A model generated the notes under the pieces. The model saw only the letters and a program-made list of their open reading frames with translations. It had not been told where the DNA came from and made no database searches. A program made the translations under genes and the position numbers. A stretch of DNA of 64,000 bases, taken from NCBI RefSeq assembly GCF_000711245.1, contig NZ_JOMH01000001.1, forward strand, positions 2,536,830 to 2,600,829. The letters run 5' to 3'. Within the stretch, counting starts at the first letter, position 1, and each line of letters opens with the position of its first letter. Origin of the DNA: Polycyclovorans algicola TG408 (lineage in GTDB: Bacteria; Pseudomonadota; Gammaproteobacteria; Nevskiales; Nevskiaceae). This document shows positions 18,213-27,856 of this stretch, piece by piece.

Positions 18213-20924
18213 ATGAGTGAATTTGCCAAGGAGGTCTTGTCCGTCAATCTTGAGGACGAGATGAAACGCTCGTACCTCGATTACGCCATGAGCGTGATCG
18301 TGGGGCGCGCCCTTCCCGATGCGCGTGACGGCCTGAAACCCGTGCACCGCCGCGTGCTGTTTGCGATGAAAGAACTGGGCAACGACTTCAACAAGCCATA
18401 CAAGAAGTCGGCGCGTGTGGTCGGTGACGTGATCGGTAAATACCACCCGCACGGCGACTCGGCGGTGTACGACGCCATCGTGCGCATGGCCCAGCCGTTC
18501 TCCATGCGCTACGTGCTGGTGGACGGGCAGGGCAATTTCGGCAGTGTCGACGGCGACTCGCCGGCCGCCATGCGCTACACCGAAATTCGCATGTCCAAGC
18601 TCTCGCACGAGCTGTTGGCCGACATCGACAAGGAGACCGTCGACTTCCAGGCCAACTACGACGGCGCCGAACACGAGCCCGTGGTGTTGCCGACGCGCGT
18701 GCCGCTGCTCTTGGTGAACGGCAGTGCCGGTATCGCGGTGGGTATGGCCACCAACATTCCGCCGCACAACCTGACCGAGGTGGTCAACGGCTGTATCGCG
18801 CTGATCGACAACCCGGAACTGACCATTCCCGAGTTGATGGAATTCATTCCGGCGCCAGACTTTCCCACCGCCGGCCTGATGCTTGACGCCCACGGCGTGA
18901 TTGACGCCTACACCACCGGCCGTGGCCGTATCGTGCTGCGCGCCCGCACCCACCTTGAGCCCAACGGTAATGATCGCCAGACCATCATCGTCGATGAGCT
19001 TCCCTACCAGGTGAACAAGGCGCGGTTGCTGGAAAAGATTGCCGAGCTGGTCAAGGAAAAGCGTCTGGAAGGCATTTCCGAGCTGCGTGACGAGTCCGAC
19101 AAGGACGGCACGCGCATGGTCATCGAGCTCAAGCGCGGTGAAAACCCCGAAGTCGTTCTCAACAACCTCTACCAGAACACCCAGTTGCAGACCGTGTTTG
19201 GCATCAACATGGTGGCGCTGGACCAGGGACAGCCCAAGCTGCTGTCGCTGAAGTCACTGCTGGAAATCTTCCTGCGCCATCGCCGTGAAGTGGTGACACG
19301 CCGGACGCGCTACCTGGTCCGAAAGGCCCGTGAACGCGCCCATGTGCTGGAAGGCCTTACAGTGGCACTGGCCAACATCGATGACGTGATCGCACTCATC
19401 CGCCGCTCTCCAACCGGGGCGGAAGCCAAGGCCGGACTGATGCAGCGCGTTTGGCAGCCCGGTCCAGTGTTGGCGATGCTGGAACGCGCCGGCGCCGACG
19501 TGTCGCGCCCGATCGAGTTGGCCGCGGAGTTCGGCATCATCCACGGTGAGCAGCCTGATCCGGGTTATCGCCTGTCAGAGGCCCAGGCCCAGGCCATTCT
19601 CGATCTGCGCTTACAGCGCCTGACCGGCTTGGAGCAGGACAAGATCATCGAGGAGTTCCGCACCTTGCTGGACGCCATCCTCGACTACCTCGACATTCTC
19701 GGTTCCGAAACGCGCCTGCTCAACGTCATTCGCGAAGAGCTGGAAGCGGTGCGTGATGCCTTTGGCGACGCCCGCCGCACCGAGATCACCGACGCGGCGC
19801 TCAACATTGCCCGCGAAGACCTGATCACCCCGCAGGACATGGTGGTCACGCTGTCGCACGCCGGGTACGTCAAGGCGTTGCCGCTTGAGGAATACCAAGC
19901 CCAGAAGCGCGGCGGCCGCGGCAAGATGGCCACCAGCATGCGCGATGAAGACTTCGTTGACCGCCTGTGGGTCGCGCATTCGCACGACACCCTGCTGTGC
20001 TTCAGCTCACGCGGTCGCGCCTACAAATTGCGGGTGTTCGAGTTGCCAGCCGGTTCGCGCGGCTCACGCGGCAAGCCGTTCAACAATATCCTGCCGCTGG
20101 AAGATGGCGAAAAAATCAACGTCACCCTGGCGATCCAGTCGTTCCAGGACGCCAACTACGTGTTCATGGCCACGCGCCGCGGTACGGTGAAGAAGACGCC
20201 GCTGGAAGCCTTCCAGAACGTGCGCAGCAGCGGCATCATCGCCGTTGATCTGCGCATGGATGACGAACTCATCAACGTGGCGCTGACCTCCGGCGAAAAC
20301 GACATCCTGCTGTTCTCCGACGCCGGTCGCGTCATTCGCTTCAACGAAGCGGGCGTGCGCAGCATGGGTCGCGGCGCCACCGGCGTGCGCGGCATGCGAT
20401 TGATTCGCGCGGGCGGCGGCAACGACGCCGAAGAAGTCGTGGCGGTTGAAGAAGGTGACGAGGCCGAGGCCGAAGACACCAGCAACACCGCGACTGATGT
20501 GCAGGTCATTGCCATGATCGTGGCCGAGTCGGCGTTGGATGTGTTGTCCGTCACCAGTCAGGGCTTCGGCAAACGCACGCCCATCGACCAGTTCCCGCTG
20601 CGCGGTCGCGGCGGCCAGGGCGTCATCGCCCACTCACTCAACGACAAGACCGGCGATCTGGTCAGCGCGTTGGTGGTCGATGACACCCACGAAATCATGC
20701 TGATCACCGAGTTCGGCACGCTGATCCGCACCCGCGCCTCCGAGGTACGAGTCGCCGGGCGTAACACCCAGGGCGTGCGCATCATGAAGCCCGACGCCGG
20801 TGACCGGATCGTGGGCATTGATCGCTTTGCCGTTGAGGAAGAGGTGATCGATGACAGCGACGCCGCTGATTCGGTGGGCAACGACGCTCCCGAGACACCG
20901 GCGAGCCCAGAACCCGACGCGTAA
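18213..20924 (+). CDS. gyrA: DNA gyrase subunit A
   Basis: 903 residues, slightly longer than E. coli GyrA (875). The breakage-reunion domain begins with [17 protein letters not shown]; the quinolone region is [18 protein letters not shown] with the usual Ser and Asp; the catalytic Tyr is in MRYTEIRM (about residue 122). The GyrA box QKRGGRGK (about 565) opens the beta-pinwheel. An acidic insert with [13 protein letters not shown] sits inside the pinwheel (about 750-765) and the tail is also acidic. With GyrB it introduces negative supercoils. Confidence 0.98.
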   Translation: MSEFAKEVLSVNLEDEMKRSYLDYAMSVIVGRALPDARDGLKPVHRRVLFAMKELGNDFNKPYKKSARVVGDVIGKYHPHGDSAVYDAIVRMAQPFSMRYVLVDGQGNFGSVDGDSPAAMRYTEIRMSKLSHELLADIDKETVDFQANYDGAEHEPVVLPTRVPLLLVNGSAGIAVGMATNIPPHNLTEVVNGCIALIDNPELTIPELMEFIPAPDFPTAGLMLDAHGVIDAYTTGRGRIVLRARTHLEPNGNDRQTIIVDELPYQVNKARLLEKIAELVKEKRLEGISELRDESDKDGTRMVIELKRGENPEVVLNNLYQNTQLQTVFGINMVALDQGQPKLLSLKSLLEIFLRHRREVVTRRTRYLVRKARERAHVLEGLTVALANIDDVIALIRRSPTGAEAKAGLMQRVWQPGPVLAMLERAGADVSRPIELAAEFGIIHGEQPDPGYRLSEAQAQAILDLRLQRLTGLEQDKIIEEFRTLLDAILDYLDILGSETRLLNVIREELEAVRDAFGDARRTEITDAALNIAREDLITPQDMVVTLSHAGYVKALPLEEYQAQKRGGRGKMATSMRDEDFVDRLWVAHSHDTLLCFSSRGRAYKLRVFELPAGSRGSRGKPFNNILPLEDGEKINVTLAIQSFQDANYVFMATRRGTVKKTPLEAFQNVRSSGIIAVDLRMDDELINVALTSGENDILLFSDAGRVIRFNEAGVRSMGRGATGVRGMRLIRAGGGNDAEEVVAVEEGDEAEAEDTSNTATDVQVIAMIVAESALDVLSVTSQGFGKRTPIDQFPLRGRGGQGVIAHSLNDKTGDLVSALVVDDTHEIMLITEFGTLIRTRASEVRVAGRNTQGVRIMKPDAGDRIVGIDRFAVEEEVIDDSDAADSVGNDAPETPASPEPDA

Positions 20925-20930
20925 GACCAG

Positions 20931-21752
20931 ATGAACCCGGTTACCTTTCGGCGCCGGGTTCGGCTCGCGGTGGATGACGGGGGCATCGCCACTGTCAATC
21001 TTAGTCGCCCCGAGAAACATAACGGGGTCGACTTCCCGATGATCCAGGCGTTGCTGGATGCGGCCCGCCACGTGCGGCGCAACTCCAGCATTCGAGCGGT
21101 GATATTGAAGGGCGAGGGCCCCAGCTTCTGTGCGGGCCTCGACGTCAAGGGCGTGATGCGCGACAAGCACCGCCTGCTGCGCGTGGCCTTCGAAATGTTT
21201 TCGCCGGTGCGCAACATCTTCCAGCGGGTGAATCTGGTCTGGCGCGAACTGCCGGTGCCGGTGGTCGCCGTCATTCATGGCAACTGCTTTGGCGCCGGCC
21301 TGCAGCTGGCGGCGGGTGCCGACCTGCGCTTCGCGACGCCCGATGCCCGTCTGTCGATCATGGAAGCCAAGTGGGGGCTGGTGCCCGACATGGGCGCCAT
21401 GGTCACGTTGCGGCGCCTGCTCAAGCGCGATCACCTGCTCGATCTGATGCTCACCGCCCGTGTGGTTGAAGCGGCGGAAGCCCAGCGAATCGGCTTGGTG
21501 ACCGAGGTGCATGCCGATCCCGAGACGGCCGCGCGGGGGTGGCTGGCGCAGGTGCTTGGCCGCTCGCCCGATGCCATTGACGCGACGAAGAAGCTGCTCA
21601 ATGCCTCGGAGGCGGCAAGCGATCACGGCGCGCTGGCGGCCGAACGCAAATGGCAGCGGCGCATCATGGGACGCTTCAATCAGCGACAAGCCGTCAGCAA
21701 GCACATGGGCGGTGCGGGCGGCGCATACCGACCCTCACGGTTCCGGCGATGA
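20931..21752 (+). CDS. Crotonase-family enzyme (enoyl-CoA hydratase/isomerase)
   Basis: 273 residues. Oxyanion-hole segments are visible: GPSFCAGLDVKGV (about 64-76) and the second around NCFGAGLQLAAGADLRFA (about 119-136). The middle EAKWGLVPDMGAM occupies the place of the catalytic glutamate region. It resembles the branch annotated crotonase/enoyl-CoA hydratase in gammaproteobacteria; hydratase versus isomerase cannot be decided. It lies 6 bp after gyrA and its stop overlaps the start of the diguanylate cyclase. Confidence 0.82.
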   Translation: MNPVTFRRRVRLAVDDGGIATVNLSRPEKHNGVDFPMIQALLDAARHVRRNSSIRAVILKGEGPSFCAGLDVKGVMRDKHRLLRVAFEMFSPVRNIFQRVNLVWRELPVPVVAVIHGNCFGAGLQLAAGADLRFATPDARLSIMEAKWGLVPDMGAMVTLRRLLKRDHLLDLMLTARVVEAAEAQRIGLVTEVHADPETAARGWLAQVLGRSPDAIDATKKLLNASEAASDHGALAAERKWQRRIMGRFNQRQAVSKHMGGAGGAYRPSRFRR

Positions 21753-24118
21753 CGACGATGCTGAAGAACGCGTTGGCACAGGTCCTGCAGCCGATCCGCT
21801 TCGAGCGCCCCTTGGAATCTGAGTTCCGCGTCCACTTCGAGCAGCAGGGCGAAGTGCTGCGTGGCCAGGTGTGGTTGGTACTGCTGTTCGGCATGGCTTT
21901 TCTGCTGGCCTTTCACAGTCTGTTTCTCGACTTGCCCGATGACGTGGTCCCGATGACCGAGTTGGCCATCGGCGCGGTGCTGATTCCGGCCGCCATGCGT
22001 GGCCTCAGCAGCGCCTGGAGTCCGCTGCGTGCCTGGTCAGCACCGCTTTACATTGGCGCGGCGCTGCTCGACATCGTCTGTCTGATGTGGCTGCGCGTCG
22101 TCTGCCTGCAGGCTGGCCACGACGTGATGCCGCTGATGGTGCCGGTCGGGCTGCTGATGAGCCTGATCGTGGTGCAGATTCGCTTTCTGATTCTGTTGCC
22201 AGCCGTGCTGGGCGGACTCACATTTATCGTCGGGGTCGAGCTTTGGGCGCTCGAAACCGATACCGATCAGCTGTTCGGCATCGTGGCGGCTGTTGCCCTG
22301 GCGCTGGTCGGGATGAGTCCAGCCTATGAGATGGAGCGTTGGAACCGCCAGGGCTGGTTGCGCGCGAGGCGGCTCAACGAGCTGGCTTGCACCGACGCGT
22401 TGACCGGTCTTGCCAACCGCCGACATTTCGACAGCATGCTGCAACAGACCCTCCGCATCGCTGCGCGCGAGCGCAAGACGGTTGCGCTGCTGGTGCTCGA
22501 TGTTGATTATTTCAAGTCGTACAACGACCACTTTGGACACCCTGCAGGTGATGCCTGCCTGCAGTCGATTGGCGGTTACCTGAAAGGGGCCACTCGGCGT
22601 CCTCACGACATCGCCGCACGGTTGGGAGGTGAGGAGTTTGCCGTCATCTGGTTCGATGCCGGCCCCGAAGACGCCCTGCGCATGGCCGAGGCACTCAGGG
22701 CCGGCATCGCATCGCTGAACATGACCCCGGCCCCAGGGCGCGGCAAGACCGTGACCGCGTCGGCGGGCTTTGTTCAAATCGTCGCGCCGCCCGCAGGTCG
22801 GCCTGCCTCGGACCTCGCCGGCGAATTGCTGAACCGTGCCGATGCCGCGCTCTACGAGGCCAAGCACGCCGGCCGCGATCAGCTGAAGGTATCGCGGACA
22901 GCCGACCCCGACGCCCCCCACTTCGCATCGCGACCACCCGTGTTACACGATGACGATTTGCCCGAGTGGTCATCGGCATCGGCCGACGCACCCGGGTGGG
23001 GCGAATCGTTCGAGTCGACCTTTCGCGCCCGGTTCGAGGCCCAAGGCCGCAGCACCCGCCGACTGATTCTGGTCGGGTTGCTCGGCGCCATTGCGATGAT
23101 CCTGATCCTGCAAAAGCCGGTGCTTCAGTTTGACAATGAGGCTGCCGGTCGACTGGGGCAGGCGACGCTGCTGATCGGGCTGCTCCCCGCCACGCTGTTG
23201 GCACTGCTGGGCAACGCCTGGTCGCGCATGTTTCGGCTTTCGGCCATGCTGTATATCGGCGCAGTGTGGGTGATCCTGACGGTCCAGATGTTGTCACGCT
23301 CGGCCCAGCTGGCGATGGGTTTCGATGTGGTGCCGCTGATCATGCCGGCATCGATTCTGCTCAGCCTCACCGTCGTGCAATTGCGACTGCCGCAGATGCT
23401 GCCAGCCACCCTGGTCGGCACGTTCATCGTTCTGGGGATCGAGTTATGGGCCTTCGAACTGGACACGCGTCGTCTGCTCGAAGTGTTCACCGTGCTGCTG
23501 ATGGTCGTGGTGACCCTGCGCTTCGCGTGGTTGGTCGAGCGCTCGGCCCGCGTCAGTCTTGAGCGCGAGCAGCGGCTCGATGCGTTGGCCTGTACCGATG
23601 CGCTGACCGGGCTCGCCAATCGCCATCACTTCGACGATGCACTGCGGCAGACCCTGCGCATCGCAAAACGCCAGCGCGCCAATGTCACGCTGCTGATGCT
23701 CGACCTTGACCATTTCAAGTCCTTCAACGATCACTTTGGTCATCCGGCGGGCGACGCTTGTCTGCGCACCGTGGGACGGCACCTTCGGGGCAGCATGCGT
23801 CGTCCGCACGACTTCGCGGCGCGCCTCGGCGGTGAGGAGTTTGCCGCCGTGTGGTTTGACGCTGATCCAGATCGGGTCCGGCAGCTGGCTGAACGCCTGC
23901 GCAGCGGTATTGCGGACCTCCAGATCAGCGCGCCACCTGGCGTGGGCGCGGTGGTAACCGCCTCGGCCGGATTGGCGCATGCCGGAGATCTGCCGCCCGG
24001 CGCGTCGCTGGAGGCGCTGGCCAGTGAACTGTTAGAGCGCGCGGACCGGGCGCTTTATGCCGCGAAACGTGGCGGCCGTGATCAACTCGCGGCTTGGAAT
24101 GGTGGGGCCATGCCCTAA
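21749..24118 (+). CDS. Tandem double diguanylate cyclase (TM-GGEEF-TM-GGEEF)
   Basis: 789 residues from the ATG at 21749, which overlaps the crotonase stop. It has two complete modules in a row. Module 1 has about five membrane segments (residues 45-195) and a GGDEF domain (about 210-390) with TDALTGLANRRHF, RRPHD and RLGGEEFAVIW. Module 2 repeats the plan: membrane segments (about 445-610), then a GGDEF domain (about 620-785) with TDALTGLANRHHF, RRPHD and RLGGEEFAAVW. Both active-site loops are GGEEF and both keep the RxxD product-inhibition site, so both are probably active c-di-GMP synthases. Single-module proteins are the norm; this looks like an in-frame gene duplication. Confidence 0.9.
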   Translation: MTTMLKNALAQVLQPIRFERPLESEFRVHFEQQGEVLRGQVWLVLLFGMAFLLAFHSLFLDLPDDVVPMTELAIGAVLIPAAMRGLSSAWSPLRAWSAPLYIGAALLDIVCLMWLRVVCLQAGHDVMPLMVPVGLLMSLIVVQIRFLILLPAVLGGLTFIVGVELWALETDTDQLFGIVAAVALALVGMSPAYEMERWNRQGWLRARRLNELACTDALTGLANRRHFDSMLQQTLRIAARERKTVALLVLDVDYFKSYNDHFGHPAGDACLQSIGGYLKGATRRPHDIAARLGGEEFAVIWFDAGPEDALRMAEALRAGIASLNMTPAPGRGKTVTASAGFVQIVAPPAGRPASDLAGELLNRADAALYEAKHAGRDQLKVSRTADPDAPHFASRPPVLHDDDLPEWSSASADAPGWGESFESTFRARFEAQGRSTRRLILVGLLGAIAMILILQKPVLQFDNEAAGRLGQATLLIGLLPATLLALLGNAWSRMFRLSAMLYIGAVWVILTVQMLSRSAQLAMGFDVVPLIMPASILLSLTVVQLRLPQMLPATLVGTFIVLGIELWAFELDTRRLLEVFTVLLMVVVTLRFAWLVERSARVSLEREQRLDALACTDALTGLANRHHFDDALRQTLRIAKRQRANVTLLMLDLDHFKSFNDHFGHPAGDACLRTVGRHLRGSMRRPHDFAARLGGEEFAAVWFDADPDRVRQLAERLRSGIADLQISAPPGVGAVVTASAGLAHAGDLPPGASLEALASELLERADRALYAAKRGGRDQLAAWNGGAMP

Positions 24119-24160
24119 TCCTGAGACCAACACGCATCGCGGCGGGCTCTTTATGCATAA

Positions 24161-24179
24161 CCTAACAGCACCTGTTAGG
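24161..24179. promoter_or_regulatory. Palindromic operator of the VapBC-like pair
   Basis: Perfect inverted repeat CCTAACAG-cac-CTGTTAGG, ending 10 bp before the antitoxin start. Its position on the probable promoter fits autorepression by the ribbon-helix-helix antitoxin, the usual control of type II systems. Confidence 0.6.
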
Positions 24180-24189
24180 ATGCGCGCCC

Positions 24190-24441
24190 ATGAACTTCAG
24201 CGTTCACATCGATGACGAAACCTTGGCTCGCCTGCAGGCGGCCGTGGCACGTACCGGCGTGACCCGTAACCGGCTGATCGTCACCGCCGTGCAGGAATGG
24301 CTGTCACGCAACGAAGCGCGTGATTGGCCCGACAACCTGAAGGCGCATTTCGCAAATCCCGCACCGTCGTTGATGGACGACACGCTCGATGTCCAGCAGT
24401 GGCGTCAGGCCTTACCCGAGCGTGACGGCGGGCAATGGTGA
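24190..24441 (+). CDS. Ribbon-helix-helix antitoxin-like protein
   Basis: 83 residues. The N-terminal FSVHIDDETLARLQAAVARTGVTRNRLIV is the beta strand and two helices of a CopG/RHH DNA-binding fold; the C-terminal half is acidic and proline-rich, as in toxin-binding tails. It overlaps the PIN-domain gene by 7 bp and has a palindrome just upstream. It probably neutralises the toxin and represses the operon. Confidence 0.75.
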   Translation: MNFSVHIDDETLARLQAAVARTGVTRNRLIVTAVQEWLSRNEARDWPDNLKAHFANPAPSLMDDTLDVQQWRQALPERDGGQW

Positions 24442-24842
24442 AGGTGCTGCTCGATGCTGAAACCGTGGTTGCCGCCATTAAAGGTCGGCTGCCGGTGGTG
24501 ATGCGGCTTGCCCGGCTCAAGCCCGATGACGTGGCGGTGTCGGCGGTCTCGAGAATCGAGATCGAAGCCGCGCTGCGCAGTCAGCCCCGCCGGAACAATC
24601 ACCACGAGCCGCTTTTGAAGAGCTTTTTCGCCAGCGTGCGGCAGCTCGACATCGACGCGGTCTGCGCCCAGCAAGCCGCAACGTTGGGCGCCTATCTACA
24701 CCAGGCCGAAACGCCGCTGGCGCCGTTCGACCTGCTGTTGGCGGCCACCGCCGTTACCCATCGGCGCGTGCTGATCACGCCGCGCACGGTCGTTTTTCTG
24801 CAGGTTCCGCAGCTCGACTGCGAGAACTGGTTGCAGTCCTGA
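24435..24842 (+). CDS. PIN-domain VapC-like toxin, active site possibly degenerate
   Basis: 135 residues. PIN-domain landmarks: first aspartate in VKVLLDAETVV, the SRIEIEAAL glutamate, and the third acid in PFDLLLAATAV. The fourth region, normally T-N-x-x-(D/E)-F, reads ITPRTVVFLQVPQLDCENW here, so the usual Asn and final acid appear absent. VapC enzymes cleave tRNA or rRNA; with this change the protein may be weakened or inactive. It is translationally coupled to the antitoxin. Confidence 0.72.
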   Translation: MVKVLLDAETVVAAIKGRLPVVMRLARLKPDDVAVSAVSRIEIEAALRSQPRRNNHHEPLLKSFFASVRQLDIDAVCAQQAATLGAYLHQAETPLAPFDLLLAATAVTHRRVLITPRTVVFLQVPQLDCENWLQS

Positions 24843-24889
24843 CTTTCTGCAACGCCGCCTTATTCGCTTACTTACGAGGACACCCCGAC

Positions 24890-25972
24890 ATGAGCCGTAT
24901 CTTCAATTTCTCCGCCGGCCCCGCCACCCTGCCGCAGCCGGTGCTCGAGGCCGTGGCTGCCGAGATGCTCGATTTCGACGGCCTGGGCATGGGCATCATG
25001 GAAATGTCGCATCGCGACAAGCCGTTCATGCAGGTCGCTGCCGAAGCCGAGGCCGACCTTCGCGCCCTGATGAACATTCCCGCCAACTACAAGGTCCTGT
25101 TTTTGCAGGGCGGGGCGACGGCGCAGTTCAGCTTCATCCCGATGAACCTCTTGGCTGGCAAGGCCAGTGCGGATTACGTCGTCACCGGCGACTGGGGCAA
25201 GAAGGCGGCCAAAGCGGCGAAGTCGTTCTGCAGTGTCAACCTTGCCGCCACCAGCGAAGCGAGCAAGTTCACCACCATTCCTGATCGCGCCGAGTGGAAG
25301 CTGAACCCCGACGCGGCTTATTGCCACATCACGCCCAACGAGACCATTCACGGTGTGGAGTTTCTTGATACGCCCGATGTCGGCAACGTGCCGCTGGTCG
25401 GCGATTTCAGCTCGACCATTCTGTCGCGTCCGGTGGATGTCTCGAAGTACGGGCTCATCTATGCCGGCTCGCAGAAGAACATCGGCCCGGCCGGCTTGAC
25501 CATCGTCATCGTCCGCGATGACCTCATCGGCACCGTTGTTGACGGTCTGCCGCCAATCTTCAATTACGCCGAGCAGGCCGCCAACGAGTCGATGCTGAAC
25601 ACCCCGCCGACCTTTGCCTGGTACATGGCCGGCAAGGTGTTCAAGTGCCTGCTGGCCAATGGCGGGCTTGAGGCCATGGCGGCCGTGAACCAGCGCAAGG
25701 CAGCCAAGCTTTACGCCTATCTGGACGGGCAGGATTTTTACACCAACCCGGTCGACAAGGCCTGCCGCTCGTGGATGAATATCCCGTTCACGCTGGCCAA
25801 TGCCGAGCTCGACGCCGACTTCCTGAAAGGCGCCAAGGCAGCCGGTCTGAACGGCTTGAAAGGCCACCGCGCGGTCGGCGGCATGCGCGCGTCCGTCTAC
25901 AACGCCATGCCCGAAGCCGGCGTCGACGCGCTACTCGACTACATGAAGCAGTTCGTCGTCCAGCACGGCTAA
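24890..25972 (+). CDS. serC: Phosphoserine aminotransferase
   Basis: 360 residues, normal length. N-terminal IFNFSAGPATLPQPVLEAVA; PLP lysine in YAGSQKNIGPAGL (about residue 197); C-terminal GLKGHRAVGGMRASVYNAMP binds the phosphate. It makes phosphoserine from 3-phosphohydroxypyruvate in serine synthesis and has a role in pyridoxine synthesis. GGAC-type spacing lies before the ATG at 24890. serA follows 43 bp downstream, so the two steps are probably co-expressed. Confidence 0.96.
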   Translation: MSRIFNFSAGPATLPQPVLEAVAAEMLDFDGLGMGIMEMSHRDKPFMQVAAEAEADLRALMNIPANYKVLFLQGGATAQFSFIPMNLLAGKASADYVVTGDWGKKAAKAAKSFCSVNLAATSEASKFTTIPDRAEWKLNPDAAYCHITPNETIHGVEFLDTPDVGNVPLVGDFSSTILSRPVDVSKYGLIYAGSQKNIGPAGLTIVIVRDDLIGTVVDGLPPIFNYAEQAANESMLNTPPTFAWYMAGKVFKCLLANGGLEAMAAVNQRKAAKLYAYLDGQDFYTNPVDKACRSWMNIPFTLANAELDADFLKGAKAAGLNGLKGHRAVGGMRASVYNAMPEAGVDALLDYMKQFVVQHG

Positions 25973-26015
25973 AGCGCTTCGCGACAAACCCACACTTACT
26001 TACGGAATTCTTTTC

Positions 26016-27188
26016 ATGTTCAAGATTCAGACGCTCAACAACATTTCGGTTCGCGGCCTTGATCGGTTGCCGCGCGAGGGCTTTGAAGTCGCCTCCGAGA
26101 TGAGTCACCCCGACGCCATCATGGTGCGCTCGGCCGACATGCATAAGCTCGACATTCCCGCCAGCGTGAAGGCCATTGGCCGCGCCGGCGCGGGCACCAA
26201 CAACATTCCCGTCGCCGCCATGAGCAAGCGCGGCGTGCCGGTGTTCAACGCCCCCGGCGCCAACGCGAATGCGGTGAAAGAGCTGGTCTTGGCCGGCCTG
26301 TTCCTCGCCTCCCGCAACATCGGCCCGGCGCTGGACTTCGTGCGCAAGCTCGATGGTGACGACAAGGCCATGCACGAAGCGGTTGAGGCCGGCAAGAAGA
26401 AATTCGTCGGCTTTGAATTGCCTGGCCGCTCACTCGGCGTGATCGGGTTGGGGGCTATTGGCATCAAGGTCGCCAATGCGGCGGTCGATCTGGGCATGGA
26501 AGTCTGGGGCTATGACCCGGCCATGACCGTCAACAACGCCTGGAAGCTGGACGCACGCGTACGTCGTGCCGTGTCGGTGGACGATTTGATGTCCCGCGCG
26601 CAGTTCGTCTCACTGCACGTGCCGCTGATCGACGCCACACGCAATCTCGTGAACGCCGACCGCTTGAAACTGCTCAAAAAGCAGGGCGTGGTCCTGAACT
26701 TCTCCCGCGCGCCCATCGTGGATGAAGCGGCCATGGTCGAGGCGCTGAATGCCAACACCGTGCATGCCTACATTTGCGACTTCCCATCGGTCATGCTCAA
26801 GGGCCATCCCCGCGTGGTTGCCACGCCGCACCTCGGGGCGTCCACCGGTGAAGCCGAAGAGAACTGCGCTGTCATGGTTGCCGACCAGCTTCGGGATTAC
26901 TTGGAAACTGGCAACGTCACCAATTCGGTCAACTTCCCCGAGGCGGTGCTGCCGCTGCTACCGGGCAAAACGCGTTTGGCCATCGTCAATGAAAACGTGC
27001 CCAATATGGTGGGGCAGATTTCCACGGAGCTGGCCAAGGGAAAACTCAACATCGCCGACCTGCTGAACAAGTCGCGTGGTGACTTGGCTTACACCCTGGT
27101 TGATCTCGATGCCCCGCCGCCGGAGTCGGCTGTTGCTGCCATCAAAGGCATCACCGGCGTGCTGGACGTCCGACAGGTTGCCGGCTGA
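26016..27188 (+). CDS. serA: D-3-phosphoglycerate dehydrogenase with ACT domain
   Basis: 390 residues. N-terminal substrate domain with GRAGAGTNNIPV; Rossmann motif GVIGLGAIGIKVANAA (about 145-160); catalytic Arg in FSRAPIVDEA and the Glu-His pair around ATPHLGASTGEAEEN. The last 75 residues (LAIVNENVPNMVGQISTEL) are an ACT domain, expected to bind serine for feedback inhibition. It catalyses the first committed step of serine synthesis, just downstream of serC. Confidence 0.94.
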   Translation: MFKIQTLNNISVRGLDRLPREGFEVASEMSHPDAIMVRSADMHKLDIPASVKAIGRAGAGTNNIPVAAMSKRGVPVFNAPGANANAVKELVLAGLFLASRNIGPALDFVRKLDGDDKAMHEAVEAGKKKFVGFELPGRSLGVIGLGAIGIKVANAAVDLGMEVWGYDPAMTVNNAWKLDARVRRAVSVDDLMSRAQFVSLHVPLIDATRNLVNADRLKLLKKQGVVLNFSRAPIVDEAAMVEALNANTVHAYICDFPSVMLKGHPRVVATPHLGASTGEAEENCAVMVADQLRDYLETGNVTNSVNFPEAVLPLLPGKTRLAIVNENVPNMVGQISTELAKGKLNIADLLNKSRGDLAYTLVDLDAPPPESAVAAIKGITGVLDVRQVAG

Positions 27189-27233
27189 ATGACCGACTGA
27201 CCGGCCACGCGCGGTAGTCGCTGCGTCAAAAAG

Positions 27234-27256
27234 GCCCTCGTGATCGAGGGCTTTTT
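27234..27256 (+). terminator. Rho-independent terminator after serA
   Basis: GCCCTCG-tgat-CGAGGGC followed by TTTTT, 46 bp after the serA stop. The next 85 bp up to the rpsT terminator hold no visible feature. Confidence 0.88.
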
Positions 27257-27342
27257 CGTCGGCGGGTTACGATCAACATGAGGGCCTTGCAGCAGGACGA
27301 TTCAGCACTTTCTCATGCTGCACATGGGCACTAGCACGCACA

Positions 27343-27369
27343 AAAAAGCCCTCGACAAGAGGGCTTTTT
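27343..27369 (-). terminator. Rho-independent terminator after rpsT
   Basis: AGCCCTC/GAGGGCT stem with a 5-nt loop at 27347-27365. Read on the minus strand it ends in a T run (AAAAAA on the plus strand at 27342-27347), placing it just after the rpsT stop; it has T's on both sides and may work in both directions. Confidence 0.85.
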
Positions 27370-27387
27370 GAGCATCTTCGCGAGGCT

Positions 27388-27651
27388 TCAGGCCAATGCT
27401 TTGATGTGCGCGTTGAGGCGGCTCTTGTGACGCGCGACCTTGTTCTTGTGGATCTGGCCACGGTCGGCGTAACGGTCGAGCACCGGCACCATGGCGGCAT
27501 ACGCGGCGGTGGCGGCGGCCTTGTCGCCGGCGTCGATGGCGACCACGACTTTCTTGATGGTGGTGCGGATCATTGAACGCTGGGCGACATTGCGCTCATT
27601 GTTCTTGACGGCTTGGCGGGCGCGCTTTTTGGCGCTGGCGATGTTGGCCAA
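27388..27651 (-). CDS. rpsT: 30S ribosomal protein S20
   Basis: 87 residues, the same as E. coli S20. It starts with TTG at 27651 ([13 protein letters not shown]) preceded by GGAG; E. coli rpsT also uses UUG, a feature tied to its autoregulated weak initiation. The sequence [20 protein letters not shown] and the C-terminal [19 protein letters not shown] are unmistakable. It binds 16S rRNA early in 30S assembly. The larger open frame upstream runs through the tRNA and is not coding. Confidence 0.96.
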   Translation of the reverse strand: MANIASAKKRARQAVKNNERNVAQRSMIRTTIKKVVVAIDAGDKAAATAAYAAMVPVLDRYADRGQIHKNKVARHKSRLNAHIKALA

Positions 27652-27760
27652 AGGGTGACTCCTGATCAATCGAATAAGGTGAAGGCGAAATGCCGGTAAA
27701 ACAAAAACTCGCCGAACCTGGCCGAAATCAGGCCCAAGCGCCGCGCGAGTGGATGATGAT

Positions 27761-27836
27761 TGGTGGAGCGAAGGAGGATCGAACTCCTGACCTCTGCATT
27801 GCGAACGCAGCGCTCTCCCAGCTGAGCTACCGCCCC
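27761..27836 (-). tRNA. tRNA-Ala (CGC anticodon)
   Basis: 76-nt cloverleaf on the minus strand, from GGGGCGG to the encoded CCA. Anticodon stem CTGCG/TGCAG encloses the loop TTCGCAA, giving anticodon CGC for GCG codons. D-loop AGCTGGGAGAG and T-loop GTTCGATCC are standard. Confidence 0.95.
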
Positions 27837-27856
27837 AATCAAGCGATAATTGTAGC

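Noticed and set aside
27761..27836. tRNA-Ala as an integration site
   Set aside because: No duplicated tRNA 3' end, integrase or foreign genes nearby; flanked by core genes rpsT and tadA.
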